Positions 43,326-51,762 of a stretch of 64,000 nt of DNA are shown here, one piece after another; positions within the stretch are counted from its first letter, which is position 1, and the number at the start of each line of letters is the position of its first letter. The notes beneath the pieces are model-generated. The model was not told where the DNA came from, did not search any database, and saw only the letters and a list, made by a program, of their open reading frames with translations. A program made the translations under genes and the position numbers. Source of the DNA: Mycoplasmatota bacterium (GTDB lineage Bacteria > Bacillota_I > Bacilli_A > MAG-NZ); the NCBI GenBank assembly GCA_018394315.1, contig CP074575.1, positions 434,001-498,000 of the forward strand, read 5' to 3'.

Positions 43326-46300
43326 CTACTTTAATTTAACATTTTTGAAATTTACTATCTCATTTTTAGTAAGATATTCATCACTAAAGATAATAAAGTC
43401 ATGCGGAGTAAACTTACTAGAATCACTTGGGATTGATAAATTATTACTAGAACATACTAAGTTTAAGTTAGTTTCACTCTCACCATAAACGTAATTATCT
43501 CCTGAATTATAGATTATCATTTTGCTTTTTCTTTCACCCTCACACATTAACATTCCTTTTTCTTTAACACTAACGTTGATATCTCCACACTTATATTTAA
43601 TTAATTCATTATCTCTTCTAATTACATATTTACTCTTGGCCATTTCATTATCAATATTTAATCCCATATTTCTAATAAATACTTTCTTTTCTAGGTAAGC
43701 GCCAGAGTTTTGAATAATCTTTGAAGTTGTAAGTAACACTTTTGCCCCAGGTAACATTAGATAGTAGTTTTCTATCTTAATTCCTTTGTTATTTTCATCT
43801 TTTTGAATATCTACTGTATTTTTTAGACCACTCCAAATATTATCAAAATTATCTTTAACTTCTACAAACTCGCAAGATATTTCTTCTAGAAGAATAGCAT
43901 TATCTTGCATACGATAAGGTCTTAAGTTAATTCCACCAACCCAAGGATTCCACCAAACTTTTTGACTAGGCGTTGGGAATGTTGAATCTAACCACTCTTC
44001 TCCATCATACTCAATAGAAAATAATGTATCAGAAAATTCTGGTGATGATTTAATTTTTATAACTCCGTTATCCACTGTATATATAGTTTTTTCATCAACA
44101 ATCTCTTTATCTGTTTTTATGTCATTATTATTAGTACTATATAAAATGAATTCCTTATTTTCAATACGGTCCTTTAATTCTAAATCTATTTTCACTTTCT
44201 CAGTATTAGATTTTGTTTTTATGTCTATCATTACTGAATTACTTTCAACATCTATTTGCTTGGAAACTCCATTAACCACTAGTTTCCCTTCGAAACTTGA
44301 TTTTCTATTGTTCTTTACTAAAACGTTATATTCATCTTTAACAAACGGATTCCCTTCATTAATAACATAATCAATTATGCCTACTTCTTTTCTCTCACCT
44401 GATTCATATTTTCCTAGAGCAAAATTCCTAAAATCTTTATAGTTCTTATGACCCAATGAAAGATATATTGGTTCTGATAAGAATACTTCACCACTGTCTA
44501 ACTCATTAATATCATTCTCGATAGTTAATCTCCAGTGATCAAACTTGATTTTATCCTTCTTACTCCAGCATAAACCGCTAGTAAATTCCTCATTGTTATG
44601 GAATATCCAGTTTTCATCTAATTTTTTATCATCATAATAATCCATCGAACTTCCGTCATTCCCTTTAATATGAACTATTTCATTTGCGTATGGAATATAT
44701 GTATCCCACATACGGTGATAAATACTTTTATTTAGTTTTAGATTTTTTCTTTTCTCTCCGGAATTTAAAATTTCATAATATGTTTCTAGCACCCCATTAG
44801 CATAAAGGTTACAAACTAATGTGAGTTTTAATCCTTTAAAGTCCCTTGAGTTGAAATTTAGCTTCATCTGGACAAAATCATTCTCTACTTTACAATCTAC
44901 AAGTTCAGGATCTAGTTTATTAAACTCAAGACTATAAGGTAGTCCTATTTTTACAGGTAAAAGTGCGTTATTTATGTCTGTTTTAGTTTCCCTTACTAAC
45001 AGTATATCTTTTTCAAAAGCATCAAATATAACAACATACTCTCCATTAACTATAACGTAATCTTCTTCAATTTTACCGTAATAACAACCTGATTTTCCTC
45101 TAAATATCCCTTGTACTTTTCTGCTGTAATTATTCTCATTTTTGTTTATCTTTATAGCAAAATCGATATTTTCTTCATACAAACCGAAACTTTTCAATTT
45201 ATATGTTAAAGGTATTGATTTTTTTTCTTTTGATTCTAGCTCTAACTTATTTGTTCCATCAAATATGATAAACTCATTACTCGGCATTTCAAAACTAATA
45301 CTTACATCTTGATCAAAACCATTTTCTATATCTAAGTAACATTCATATTCTACATTCAACTTATTACTATAATTCGGAACTGTTAATTTAGCCTTTATTG
45401 GAAATTTTGGTTCTACTCCTGTCTTAAACAGTGCCTCTTTACCATTAATTGTAATATTTGTTGCAACTGTTGGATGAGTTTTCCACATATTTTGTGCTTT
45501 GTTAACTTCACCAACATGGAAATCACCTTCAACAACAATTGAATCAGTTACCTCAAATGACTCATTTATATTGTATCGAATGTTCTTATCATCAAGTCCC
45601 TTTAGTTCTACCTTTAAGTCTTTACCACTTTTATTGAATATCTCATACACTATCTTATAATCATATCCAAGCACAAGGCCTTGTTTATCAATTGAAGTTC
45701 GAATTAAGTAATCATCAGTTTCTATTAATCTAAGGCCTCTACCTTTTCTCTCGAACTCCATTCGTAAGTTTATGTTATTTTTTTTCCATGAATATTCATA
45801 ATACTCAAAACCTTTTTCTTCTCTTCCATCTGTAGATAACTCAATCGGTCTTGTACTATCTTTGTACCAGTCTATTACATCAAAATAGTCCTTTACAGCC
45901 TCTGTTTTAAGCACGTATGGAATAAAATTCATTAAGTGAACTGAGTCATTTTTCTTTTCCCAAAAGAAACCACATTTTTTATATAGGGGTACTGCCTTAA
46001 TATTCCCTGACCATGTAAATAAGTCAAATCTAGGCCACTTAGATTTAATAGCATCTTTAAGTACCTTTAAAATCAACTTTTTACCAACTTGTTTACCATG
46101 AAAATCTGGCCTAACATTTAATAATGGCAAGTATGAAGCTCCTTCATCGAATCTATATTCTGAGAAACTACAATAACCTACTACTTCATCTTCTACAATT
46201 GCTAGATATGCTTTTAAGTCTCCAGAACTAGCTGCTGAAGCAATAATTTCTTCTTCTGTTTTAATAGTGTCATCATTCCCCCAACTTGATGCACTCTTAT

Positions 46301-46361
46301 TCCACATATCAGCTACTTTAGCTGCATAAGTGTCATTATATTCTACAATTCTAATCTCCAT
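43326..46361 (-). CDS. Large protein: N-terminal GNAT domain fused to beta-sandwich domains
   Basis: 1011 residues, no signal peptide. Residues about 1-150 are a GNAT acetyltransferase (LLNVRPDFHGKQVGKKLILKVL with the acetyl-CoA loop, SGNIKAVPLYKKCGF). The rest (150-1011) is beta-rich: Ig/NEW3-like segments near 330-430 (LTVPNYSNKLNVEYECYLDI, KSIPLTYKLKSFG), then a region like the galactose-mutarotase/glycosidase supersandwich, with EWLDSTFPTPSQKVWWNPWVGGINLRP near 810-840 (three Trp) and an outer strand region. I do not recognise a named family for the C-terminal part. Cytosolic carbohydrate-related role is plausible, not shown. GAGGTAG start site. Confidence 0.7.
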   Translation of the reverse strand: MEIRIVEYNDTYAAKVADMWNKSASSWGNDDTIKTEEEIIASAASSGDLKAYLAIVEDEVVGYCSFSEYRFDEGASYLPLLNVRPDFHGKQVGKKLILKVLKDAIKSKWPRFDLFTWSGNIKAVPLYKKCGFFWEKKNDSVHLMNFIPYVLKTEAVKDYFDVIDWYKDSTRPIELSTDGREEKGFEYYEYSWKKNNINLRMEFERKGRGLRLIETDDYLIRTSIDKQGLVLGYDYKIVYEIFNKSGKDLKVELKGLDDKNIRYNINESFEVTDSIVVEGDFHVGEVNKAQNMWKTHPTVATNITINGKEALFKTGVEPKFPIKAKLTVPNYSNKLNVEYECYLDIENGFDQDVSISFEMPSNEFIIFDGTNKLELESKEKKSIPLTYKLKSFGLYEENIDFAIKINKNENNYSRKVQGIFRGKSGCYYGKIEEDYVIVNGEYVVIFDAFEKDILLVRETKTDINNALLPVKIGLPYSLEFNKLDPELVDCKVENDFVQMKLNFNSRDFKGLKLTLVCNLYANGVLETYYEILNSGEKRKNLKLNKSIYHRMWDTYIPYANEIVHIKGNDGSSMDYYDDKKLDENWIFHNNEEFTSGLCWSKKDKIKFDHWRLTIENDINELDSGEVFLSEPIYLSLGHKNYKDFRNFALGKYESGERKEVGIIDYVINEGNPFVKDEYNVLVKNNRKSSFEGKLVVNGVSKQIDVESNSVMIDIKTKSNTEKVKIDLELKDRIENKEFILYSTNNNDIKTDKEIVDEKTIYTVDNGVIKIKSSPEFSDTLFSIEYDGEEWLDSTFPTPSQKVWWNPWVGGINLRPYRMQDNAILLEEISCEFVEVKDNFDNIWSGLKNTVDIQKDENNKGIKIENYYLMLPGAKVLLTTSKIIQNSGAYLEKKVFIRNMGLNIDNEMAKSKYVIRRDNELIKYKCGDINVSVKEKGMLMCEGERKSKMIIYNSGDNYVYGESETNLNLVCSSNNLSIPSDSSKFTPHDFIIFSDEYLTKNEIVNFKNVKLK

Positions 46362-46406
46362 TTCATCTACCTCATAAGATATATTATCTCTTTCTCTTGA
46401 TTTGGG

Positions 46407-46451
46407 CTAGATGAGAACACCTACCCATTCATCATTTCTTCTAACTATCAT
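46407..46451 (-). CDS. Fourteen-residue mini-ORF before the GNAT fusion gene
   Basis: Encodes MIVRRNDEWVGVLI. AAAGGAG lies 7 bases before the ATG. It is the first ORF downstream of the operator-containing promoter and ends 46 bases before the GNAT fusion start. Could be a leader peptide that couples translation; no amino-acid codon bias for attenuation is obvious. Confidence 0.5.
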   Translation of the reverse strand: MIVRRNDEWVGVLI

Positions 46452-46461
46452 AATCTTTCTC

Positions 46462-46505
46462 CTTTCATATATTTATGTTTACAACTCATGTTGTAAACAT
46501 ATAAA
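46462..46505 (-). promoter_or_regulatory. Promoter with palindromic operator for the GNAT fusion/amidohydrolase operon
   Basis: Perfect 11-bp inverted repeat ATGTTTACAAC-N4-GTTGTAAACAT (46475-46500). On the minus strand TTTACA inside the first arm can act as a -35 box with a TAAATA -10 about 16 bases on, so the palindrome lies over the spacer, as a repressor operator would. No matching regulator gene is in the window; TetR-, GntR- or BlaI-type proteins use sites of this sort. Confidence 0.68.
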
Positions 46506-46534
46506 AAAGGCCTATCACCACATAGTGATAGACC
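46503..46534 (-). terminator. Intrinsic terminator upstream of the operator
   Basis: Minus strand: CTATCAC / GTGATAG core (46512-46531) extended by outer GG/CC pairs, 6-base loop, six U tail. It ends the unit that starts at about 46650. Confidence 0.88.
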
Positions 46535-46582
46535 ATAAAAAACACCTACAGTTCTTTCATTTTTGTGATAAAGAATATAATA

Positions 46583-46612
46583 TTAATTTATTTCTTCCTT
46601 TTTATTAGACAT
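46583..46612 (-). CDS. Nine-residue mini-ORF in a small transcription unit
   Basis: Encodes MSNKKEEIN with AAGGTGAAG ahead of the ATG. It stands alone between a promoter (46653-46680) and a terminator (46503-46534), on a predicted RNA of about 140 bases. Could be a micro-ORF on a small RNA; coding unproved. Confidence 0.4.
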   Translation of the reverse strand: MSNKKEEIN

Positions 46613-46652
46613 ATTCTTCACCTTAATCTTTCTGTAAATTATTTCCATTTAT

Positions 46653-46680
46653 ATAATATCATATATAACCCATTTGTAAA
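46653..46680 (-). promoter_or_regulatory. Candidate promoter just downstream of ppa
   Basis: Minus strand: TTTACA (46680-46675), 16-base spacer, TATTAT (46658-46653). It sits 16 bases after the ppa stop, so the terminator at 46503 ends both this RNA and any ppa read-through. Confidence 0.5.
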
Positions 46681-46695
46681 ATATGAAACTGGGTT

Positions 46696-47196
46696 TTACT
46701 TTATATCTTCGTTTCTTTTATAATTTTGTTTATAGTTCTCTATTAACTTTATGGCATCTTCTTTCGAGTAATAATCTCCTACCTCAACTTTACCATCAAC
46801 TTGCAAATCTTTATAAGTTTTAAAGAAATGTTTGATTTCTCTTAATGTATGATTTTGTATATCGTCTATAGATGAAATATGAGTCAATCTAGGATCGTCA
46901 TTCACTATTGCAATTATTTTCTCATCCTTGTCCCCATTATCAATCATATCTAAAAATCCGACTACTCTTGCGTCAACCACACACCCCGGAAATGTTTTAG
47001 TGCTCGCAAGCACTAAAATATCCAGCGGGTCACCATCTAATGCTAGTGTTTCTTCAATATATCCATACTCTGCTGGATATGTCATAGGAGAATATAAAAC
47101 TCTATTTAATTTAATTCTATTCTTCTCTTTGTCAATTTCATATTTATTCATTGTATGCATAGGTATTTCTATTATAGCTTCAATTATATAATCCAT
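46696..47196 (-). CDS. ppa: Inorganic pyrophosphatase, family I
   Basis: 166 residues. EIPMHTMNKYEIDKEKNRIKLNRVLYSPMTYPAEYGYIEETL and DGDPLDILVL (metal-binding Asp), DNGDKDEKIIAI, and the end HFFKTYKDL with the conserved Lys fit family I PPases, although the active-site Lys and Arg residues should be checked. It hydrolyses pyrophosphate. GGAGGGG start site 6-7 bases upstream. A structured leader with a U10 tail lies 40 bases before it. Confidence 0.93.
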   Translation of the reverse strand: MDYIIEAIIEIPMHTMNKYEIDKEKNRIKLNRVLYSPMTYPAEYGYIEETLALDGDPLDILVLASTKTFPGCVVDARVVGFLDMIDNGDKDEKIIAIVNDDPRLTHISSIDDIQNHTLREIKHFFKTYKDLQVDGKVEVGDYYSKEDAIKLIENYKQNYKRNEDIK

Positions 47197-47235
47197 TTAA
47201 TCCCCTCCATCTTAGCATTATAACAAATTTTCAAC

Positions 47236-47309
47236 AAAAAAAAAATGCGAGCTAGCAGTTATCATTTTGTAATTGGAAATAGTCTCCAAAGGACTTCTAA
47301 TAGCTCGCA
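47236..47309 (-). ncRNA. Candidate structured RNA/attenuator upstream of ppa
   Basis: Minus strand: a perfect 9-bp closing stem TGCGAGCTA (47301-47309 complement) / TAGCTCGCA (47246-47254 complement) encloses 46 bases and is directly followed by ten U. Inside, two smaller stems can form (AGTC/GACT near 47281-47295 and CAATTA/TAACTG with one mismatch), giving a three-way junction. It is thus either a small RNA with an integrated terminator or a leader terminator. No known riboswitch consensus was recognised. Confidence 0.55.
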
Positions 47310-47450
47310 ATTATATTTTATCCAAAATATGTCTAACTATTCCAAAATTAAAGTAAAAATATTTACCCGCATTCTGCTAATATAGAAAAATGTCCTTTTT
47401 TGTGATAAGATAAATTAAAGCAATCCAAAAAATTGTATTGGAGGTATATC

Positions 47451-48056
47451 ATGGGTTTATTTTCAAAGAAAAAAGGTGAAATATTAATCTTAGACAACTT
47501 AGCATCTATGTTCGCAGAAAAAATGTCTGAAGATAATATCGAATTTACTATGGAGCCTAATGTACTTAACGATGGCTATACAAAGTTCATTTACAGTAAA
47601 GAAGATATTCCAAAAGTAAGAGTTTTGACAGATAGATATGGAATTACCAAACATTCTGATAGTATATCCGAGAAAAAAGAAAATAAAGTAATTAAGTTTC
47701 TTATGAAAGTATATTTTCTAGCAACAATATTCATAATATTCGCAATTATCTTTGCATATGTAATTGTTAACTATGGTGAGAATTGGGAATTTGTAAATAC
47801 CATATCCTTCTTAACTCCTGAATTACTTGAAGGAATTACTAGAATTGGGTTAAGAATATGGGTGTTTAATTTAGGACTAAGTATTTTAATCTCAGTGTTA
47901 ATTTATACTATCGAAGAAGAAATGAATTACACTACAAAAACTGGCGTGTACATTCTATTAATTAATTTAGTATTCTTTGTAGTGATTATTCTCATTCTAA
48001 GAAAGATACTACGTAAACAAGGAAGTCCATTAGGTGTGTTCGGAGGTGTGATATAA
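47451..48056 (+). CDS. Membrane protein, first of a related pair
   Basis: 201 residues. A soluble N-terminal 75 (ILILDNLASMFAEKMSEDNIEFTMEP...) precedes three membrane helices, with the last two resembling the next gene (NLGLSILISVLIYTIEEEMNYTTKTGVYILLINLVFF). No family recognised. ATG at 47451 has TTGGAGG 8 bases upstream. Overlaps by spacing only (1 base) with the downstream gene, so coupled. Confidence 0.78.
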   Translation: MGLFSKKKGEILILDNLASMFAEKMSEDNIEFTMEPNVLNDGYTKFIYSKEDIPKVRVLTDRYGITKHSDSISEKKENKVIKFLMKVYFLATIFIIFAIIFAYVIVNYGENWEFVNTISFLTPELLEGITRIGLRIWVFNLGLSILISVLIYTIEEEMNYTTKTGVYILLINLVFFVVIILILRKILRKQGSPLGVFGGVI

Positions 48057-48057
48057 T

Positions 48058-48456
48058 ATGAAGCAAATTATTAAGGTATATGCGATTATATCCGCACTTA
48101 TTTTATTTGTAATCTTATCATATTTTGCATTCTGGCCTGAAACATTCGCATCAGTATTAGAAAAGCTTGCTCAAATATACCAAAGTGGCGAAAAACTAAC
48201 AACAATCTATACATATGATTTAACGACATTAGAAAATGTACTAACGATGCTATTCAGTGCATATGCTATTAATATTCTTGTAAATATTATAGTATTAGCA
48301 TTAGCATACGTAACAGAAGATAAATTTAATGTACGAATCACTCTATATATACTAGCGATAAACTTAATATTCCTAGCTATTGCTTATTCAATAATCAAAT
48401 TACTTGCAGAAACAGGTGTAAAAGGAATAAGTAAGTTAGTCAGCAGAAGAAAATAA
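48058..48456 (+). CDS. Membrane protein, second of a related pair
   Basis: 132 residues with three membrane helices. The C-terminal half (AINILVNIIVLALAYVTEDKFNVRITLYILAINLIFLAIAY) has the same layout as the previous gene: helix, acidic turn (EEEMN/EDKFN), helix. The soluble N-terminal domain of the partner is missing here. Probably a two-subunit membrane complex born of duplication. Function unknown. Ends in a terminator. Confidence 0.78.
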   Translation: MKQIIKVYAIISALILFVILSYFAFWPETFASVLEKLAQIYQSGEKLTTIYTYDLTTLENVLTMLFSAYAINILVNIIVLALAYVTEDKFNVRITLYILAINLIFLAIAYSIIKLLAETGVKGISKLVSRRK

Positions 48457-48471
48457 TTAACAATAAGGATT

Positions 48472-48493
48472 GGAGTAGAAATACTCCTTTTTA
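48472..48493 (+). terminator. Intrinsic terminator after the membrane pair
   Basis: Perfect 6-bp stem GGAGTA / TACTCC with a GAAA tetraloop and a five-U tail. Confidence 0.9.
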
Positions 48494-48538
48494 ATTCATT
48501 ATTATGTCGAATGATTAGTGAGAAACTAGTACTCTAGA

Positions 48539-48576
48539 CAGATGATATAGTATATACTATAAGTAGATATCATCTG
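48539..48576. promoter_or_regulatory. Nested dyad directly upstream of the gene at 48590
   Basis: Outer 10-bp perfect arms CAGATGATAT (48539-48548) and ATATCATCTG (48567-48576) enclose an inner palindrome TAGTATATACTA. The right arm ends at the GAGGAGG ribosome site. It may be an operator, or an RNA hairpin next to the ribosome site; a TATACT-like -10 is inside it. Confidence 0.55.
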
Positions 48577-48589
48577 AGGAGGAATTACG

Positions 48590-48988
48590 ATGAATGAAAA
48601 AGTTAGTAAGATTATTAACTTAATTTTTACAAGTATTTTTATTGTGATCAGTGTAACGAGCACAGATATTCCACTTGCTTATATAGTATTATTCTCCGGT
48701 ATAACTTCTGTTGGATTATTTAGCAAATGCAAATGGGAGTATATGAGTGAAAAAGAAATAAAAACTAGCCTGTTTTTAAACGAGCTTAGATCACCAATAT
48801 TAGTACTAGGATTACTTTTAGTATATATAGATTTTTTACATATAAATATAATGCTTTTAACAATAGTAATATACGACATATCAACTGAAATATTTTTAAA
48901 AAAAGTTAGAGGAAGTGCTTTATCTTTAAATCTATGCAATAACAAAAGACACAATATTATTTATGAAGGTAAAAGCGATCTTAATTAA
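48590..48988 (+). CDS. Small membrane protein, unknown
   Basis: 132 residues, about four membrane helices (8-25, 28-45, 68-85, 86-103) and a polar tail with two Cys/Asn-rich segments. No family recognised. GAGGAGG start site directly after the 48539-48576 dyad, so it is probably regulated through it. The methyltransferase gene starts 34 bases downstream. Confidence 0.72.
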   Translation: MNEKVSKIINLIFTSIFIVISVTSTDIPLAYIVLFSGITSVGLFSKCKWEYMSEKEIKTSLFLNELRSPILVLGLLLVYIDFLHINIMLLTIVIYDISTEIFLKKVRGSALSLNLCNNKRHNIIYEGKSDLN

Positions 48989-49022
48989 ATCTTAGTTAAA
49001 ATAAGATAGAAAGAGGTAATTA

Positions 49023-49829
49023 ATGAGTCAAGTAGTTAAGGATTATTATAATATGAATGCAAAAAACGAGTTTGAAAGACTAAATAACGGTTACTCAAAC
49101 GTTGAGTTCCAAAGTACAATGTACTTAATAGAGAAATATATCAAGAATTCTACTTGCCTCTTAGATTTAGGATCTGGACCGGGTAGATATTCAGTAGAGT
49201 TACTTAAAAAAGGTTATAACGTAACATTATTAGATTTATCTGATAAATCATTAGAGATAGCTAAAGAAAGAATTACTAGCCTAAGTTTAGCTGCTGATGA
49301 CTATATAGTATCTTCAGCAACAGAGATTATGTTTAAAGAGAATTCATTTGATGCTGTTCTATGCTTAGGTCCAATGTATCACCTACTTGATGAAAATGAT
49401 CGAGAAAAAGTATTGAGTGGTATAAGGAAGATACTTAAACCTGGTGGTACTGCTATTATCGCTTATATAAACTCATACGGTTTATTCAGATCATCAGTTA
49501 CTGAATTTCCTGAAGACTTTACAAGTGAAACATTAATCCAAGCAGTCAAGGGGAATATGAAACTATCTCAAGATGAAAGTTTTACCGAGACCTTTTTCAC
49601 AAATCCTAAATCCGCTCTAAAAGAGGTTAGTAATTCAGGACTAAAGATCATAACATATGCGGGAGCTGAGAGTTTTTTAAGCGGACTACATTATCAAATG
49701 AATGATCTTAAAGAAAGTAATCCTGATATATATAATAAATATATTGAACTAGCAAGCAAAAATTGTGAACTAGAACATTATAGAGAAACAACTGAGCATC
49801 TGTTGATAGTGGCTAGAAATGAACTTTAA
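49023..49829 (+). CDS. Class I SAM-dependent methyltransferase
   Basis: 268 residues. SAM site LLDLGSGPGRYSVELLKKGYNVTLLDLSDKSLEIAKERI near 43-82, acidic DYIVSSATEI and FDAVLCLGPMYHLLDENDREKVLSGIRKILKPGGTAII downstream, a Methyltransf_11/25 core. A helical lid follows (about 170-268). Substrate unknown. GAGGTAA start site; overlaps the acetyltransferase gene by 11 bases. Confidence 0.9.
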   Translation: MSQVVKDYYNMNAKNEFERLNNGYSNVEFQSTMYLIEKYIKNSTCLLDLGSGPGRYSVELLKKGYNVTLLDLSDKSLEIAKERITSLSLAADDYIVSSATEIMFKENSFDAVLCLGPMYHLLDENDREKVLSGIRKILKPGGTAIIAYINSYGLFRSSVTEFPEDFTSETLIQAVKGNMKLSQDESFTETFFTNPKSALKEVSNSGLKIITYAGAESFLSGLHYQMNDLKESNPDIYNKYIELASKNCELEHYRETTEHLLIVARNEL

Positions 49830-50553
49830 AAAAATCGATAATTTATATCACAGTAATCCCTTAGATACATTAGCTACAGCACTATGGAAAATCAAAAATG
49901 ATAATCATAAAATAGTTGAAGATAAAGATAGATTGATGGTTTTAGATAAGAAAGCGATAATTTTTTATTATCCTAAAACTGAAAATATAAGCTTAAGTGA
50001 TTTTCAAAATACTGAGATTTCAGTAATTCATAGCAAATATCTTAAGTATGTTCCAACACATCTTTATAATACTTCTACTAAATATTTCAAGTTAATACAT
50101 GTTTTAAAAAATATAAGCTCAGTTGACGAAAGCTTAACATTCAAGAAAGTAGAATTACCTAAAGATATACCTGACATTGTTAATATAATAAGAACCTGTT
50201 ACGAGAATCTACATGTTAATGAAGAAATTGTAAATAAGTGGACAACCCATCCTACCTATAACTCTAATTTATGGATTTGGATATTGGACAAAAACAAAGA
50301 TAAAATGGCTCTAGGGATCGCGGAATTCGATAAAGAATCTAAAGAAGGTGCCCTTGAGTGGATACAAGTTTACCCTGAATACCAAGGAAAAGGTCTTGGT
50401 AGAAGTTTAGTGAATTACCTCTTACTTAACCTAAGAAACAAAGCCAAATTTGTAACCGTATCTGGCGAGATTGACAATATAACTAAACCAGAGAAATTGT
50501 ACCGTAAATGTGGGTTTACTGGTGACGCAGTTTGGCATTTATTCAAGAAGTAA
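49819..50553 (+). CDS. GNAT-family acetyltransferase with N-terminal extension
   Basis: 244 residues. The C-terminal 110 hold the GNAT core with GALEWIQVYPEYQGKGLGRSLVNYLLLNL (acetyl-CoA loop QGKGLG) and PEKLYRKCGFTGDAVWH. The first 110 residues are a second, weaker GNAT-like or substrate-binding half (LATALWKIKN, LMVLDKKAIIFYYPKT). Substrate unknown. Overlaps the methyltransferase by 11 bases, so the pair probably modifies the same compound; that is inference. Confidence 0.85.
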   Translation: MNFKKIDNLYHSNPLDTLATALWKIKNDNHKIVEDKDRLMVLDKKAIIFYYPKTENISLSDFQNTEISVIHSKYLKYVPTHLYNTSTKYFKLIHVLKNISSVDESLTFKKVELPKDIPDIVNIIRTCYENLHVNEEIVNKWTTHPTYNSNLWIWILDKNKDKMALGIAEFDKESKEGALEWIQVYPEYQGKGLGRSLVNYLLLNLRNKAKFVTVSGEIDNITKPEKLYRKCGFTGDAVWHLFKK

Positions 50554-50627
50554 AGTTACCAATTTACAAAATTACATCTATTCTTTATTAGATAAATATT
50601 CTTATAGATTATTAAGGAGTTGCAATT

Positions 50628-51629
50628 ATGAGAAAAATAGGATTTCTAATTATTATACTAGTTATCATATGCGGTTGCGAAAAAAATGAAGTTGATCTTG
50701 AAACGGAAGTATATCTTAAAGAGTTTAATGAGTTTAGAAAAGACTTTGGAGTATGGAGTACATTTGGATACTATAAAACTCCAGAAATCATAAACACCGA
50801 CACCCCAACTATTCCAGTAAAATATGAGATTGACCATCACATTATATCTGATGAATTACTTAAAGTTTATGAGAACGAGGATATATACGATAATTCAGTA
50901 CATAAGAAAACGGATTTCTACTTTCCAAAAGGAATAAAAGAGTTAAACAAAATTATTGATATGCTTCCTGAAGATCATTCATGGGTGGAAATTACAGACA
51001 GCATAGACTCATCTTTATCCCCTATTGCACTAATTAAATTCAATTCTCCAGATGGAAAAATCCTTAATGGGTCTGGTGTATTAATTGATAAGAATACTGT
51101 ATTAACAGCTGCGCATGTTCTTTATGGCATTGATGGCTGGAATTATAACTTTGAGATAATAGCTGGGGAAAACAGATTCTCCTCTCCATGTGCAACTAGT
51201 ACGATATCAAATGTAGCAATTCCAGAAGCTTGGAAAAACGCTGCTGACACTGCTGCTAATGATGATTTTTATGATTTCGACTATGATTGGGCTGTTATTA
51301 CACTAGATGAAAATATTGGAGATATCTGTGGTTCATTTGGAATTTCAACTGAAGTTAAAATGAATGACAAAGTTTTTATAAACGGATACCCTTATGAGAA
51401 TGGAGTGCCTTCTAAACATATGATGGCTACTGGAATTACAACTGTAGTTCATTCAAAGCAAATACATCACGATTTAGACTCTTCAGTTGGGCAGAGTGGT
51501 AGTCCTATATGGAACTCAGACGGGATTGTTGCTATTCATTCAAATGGAAGTACATCCTCGATGGTAAATGGAGGGACAAAAATAACCCATGCACTATTCA
51601 ATTACTTGAAGGATTATCATATTGATTAA
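50628..51629 (+). CDS. Trypsin-like (V8-type) serine protease lipoprotein
   Basis: 333 residues. Lipoprotein signal with IICGC near residue 16-17. A catalytic triad is readable: His in VLTAAHVLYGIDGW (near 161), Asp in DYDWAVITLDE (near 221) and Ser in SVGQSGSPIWN (near 289, GxSG). This is the chymotrypsin-fold V8/glutamyl-endopeptidase group. Anchored outside the cell, so probably involved in peptide acquisition or envelope processing. AGGAG start site. Confidence 0.9.
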   Translation: MRKIGFLIIILVIICGCEKNEVDLETEVYLKEFNEFRKDFGVWSTFGYYKTPEIINTDTPTIPVKYEIDHHIISDELLKVYENEDIYDNSVHKKTDFYFPKGIKELNKIIDMLPEDHSWVEITDSIDSSLSPIALIKFNSPDGKILNGSGVLIDKNTVLTAAHVLYGIDGWNYNFEIIAGENRFSSPCATSTISNVAIPEAWKNAADTAANDDFYDFDYDWAVITLDENIGDICGSFGISTEVKMNDKVFINGYPYENGVPSKHMMATGITTVVHSKQIHHDLDSSVGQSGSPIWNSDGIVAIHSNGSTSSMVNGGTKITHALFNYLKDYHID

Positions 51630-51762
51630 ACTATATTTAATAGGATTATTCAAATATAATAAATATTCGATGAATGCAATAAATAAGTAAATATGCATTA
51701 GTTTAGTGTGCTTAAAAAATTAGATATTTGTTCAGTTATTGTTTTCAATTGAGAGGATTAAT

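Noticed and set aside
46411-46608. 65-codon plus-strand ORF between the GNAT fusion and ppa
   Set aside because: It runs across the operator palindrome and the minus-strand terminator, has no ribosome site, and reads as low-complexity Phe/Leu/Tyr; the minus-strand signals explain the region.
47236-47309. Fluoride riboswitch upstream of ppa
   Set aside because: The conserved GGNGATGG-type start and pseudoknot elements are absent, so it is listed only as an unclassified structured RNA.
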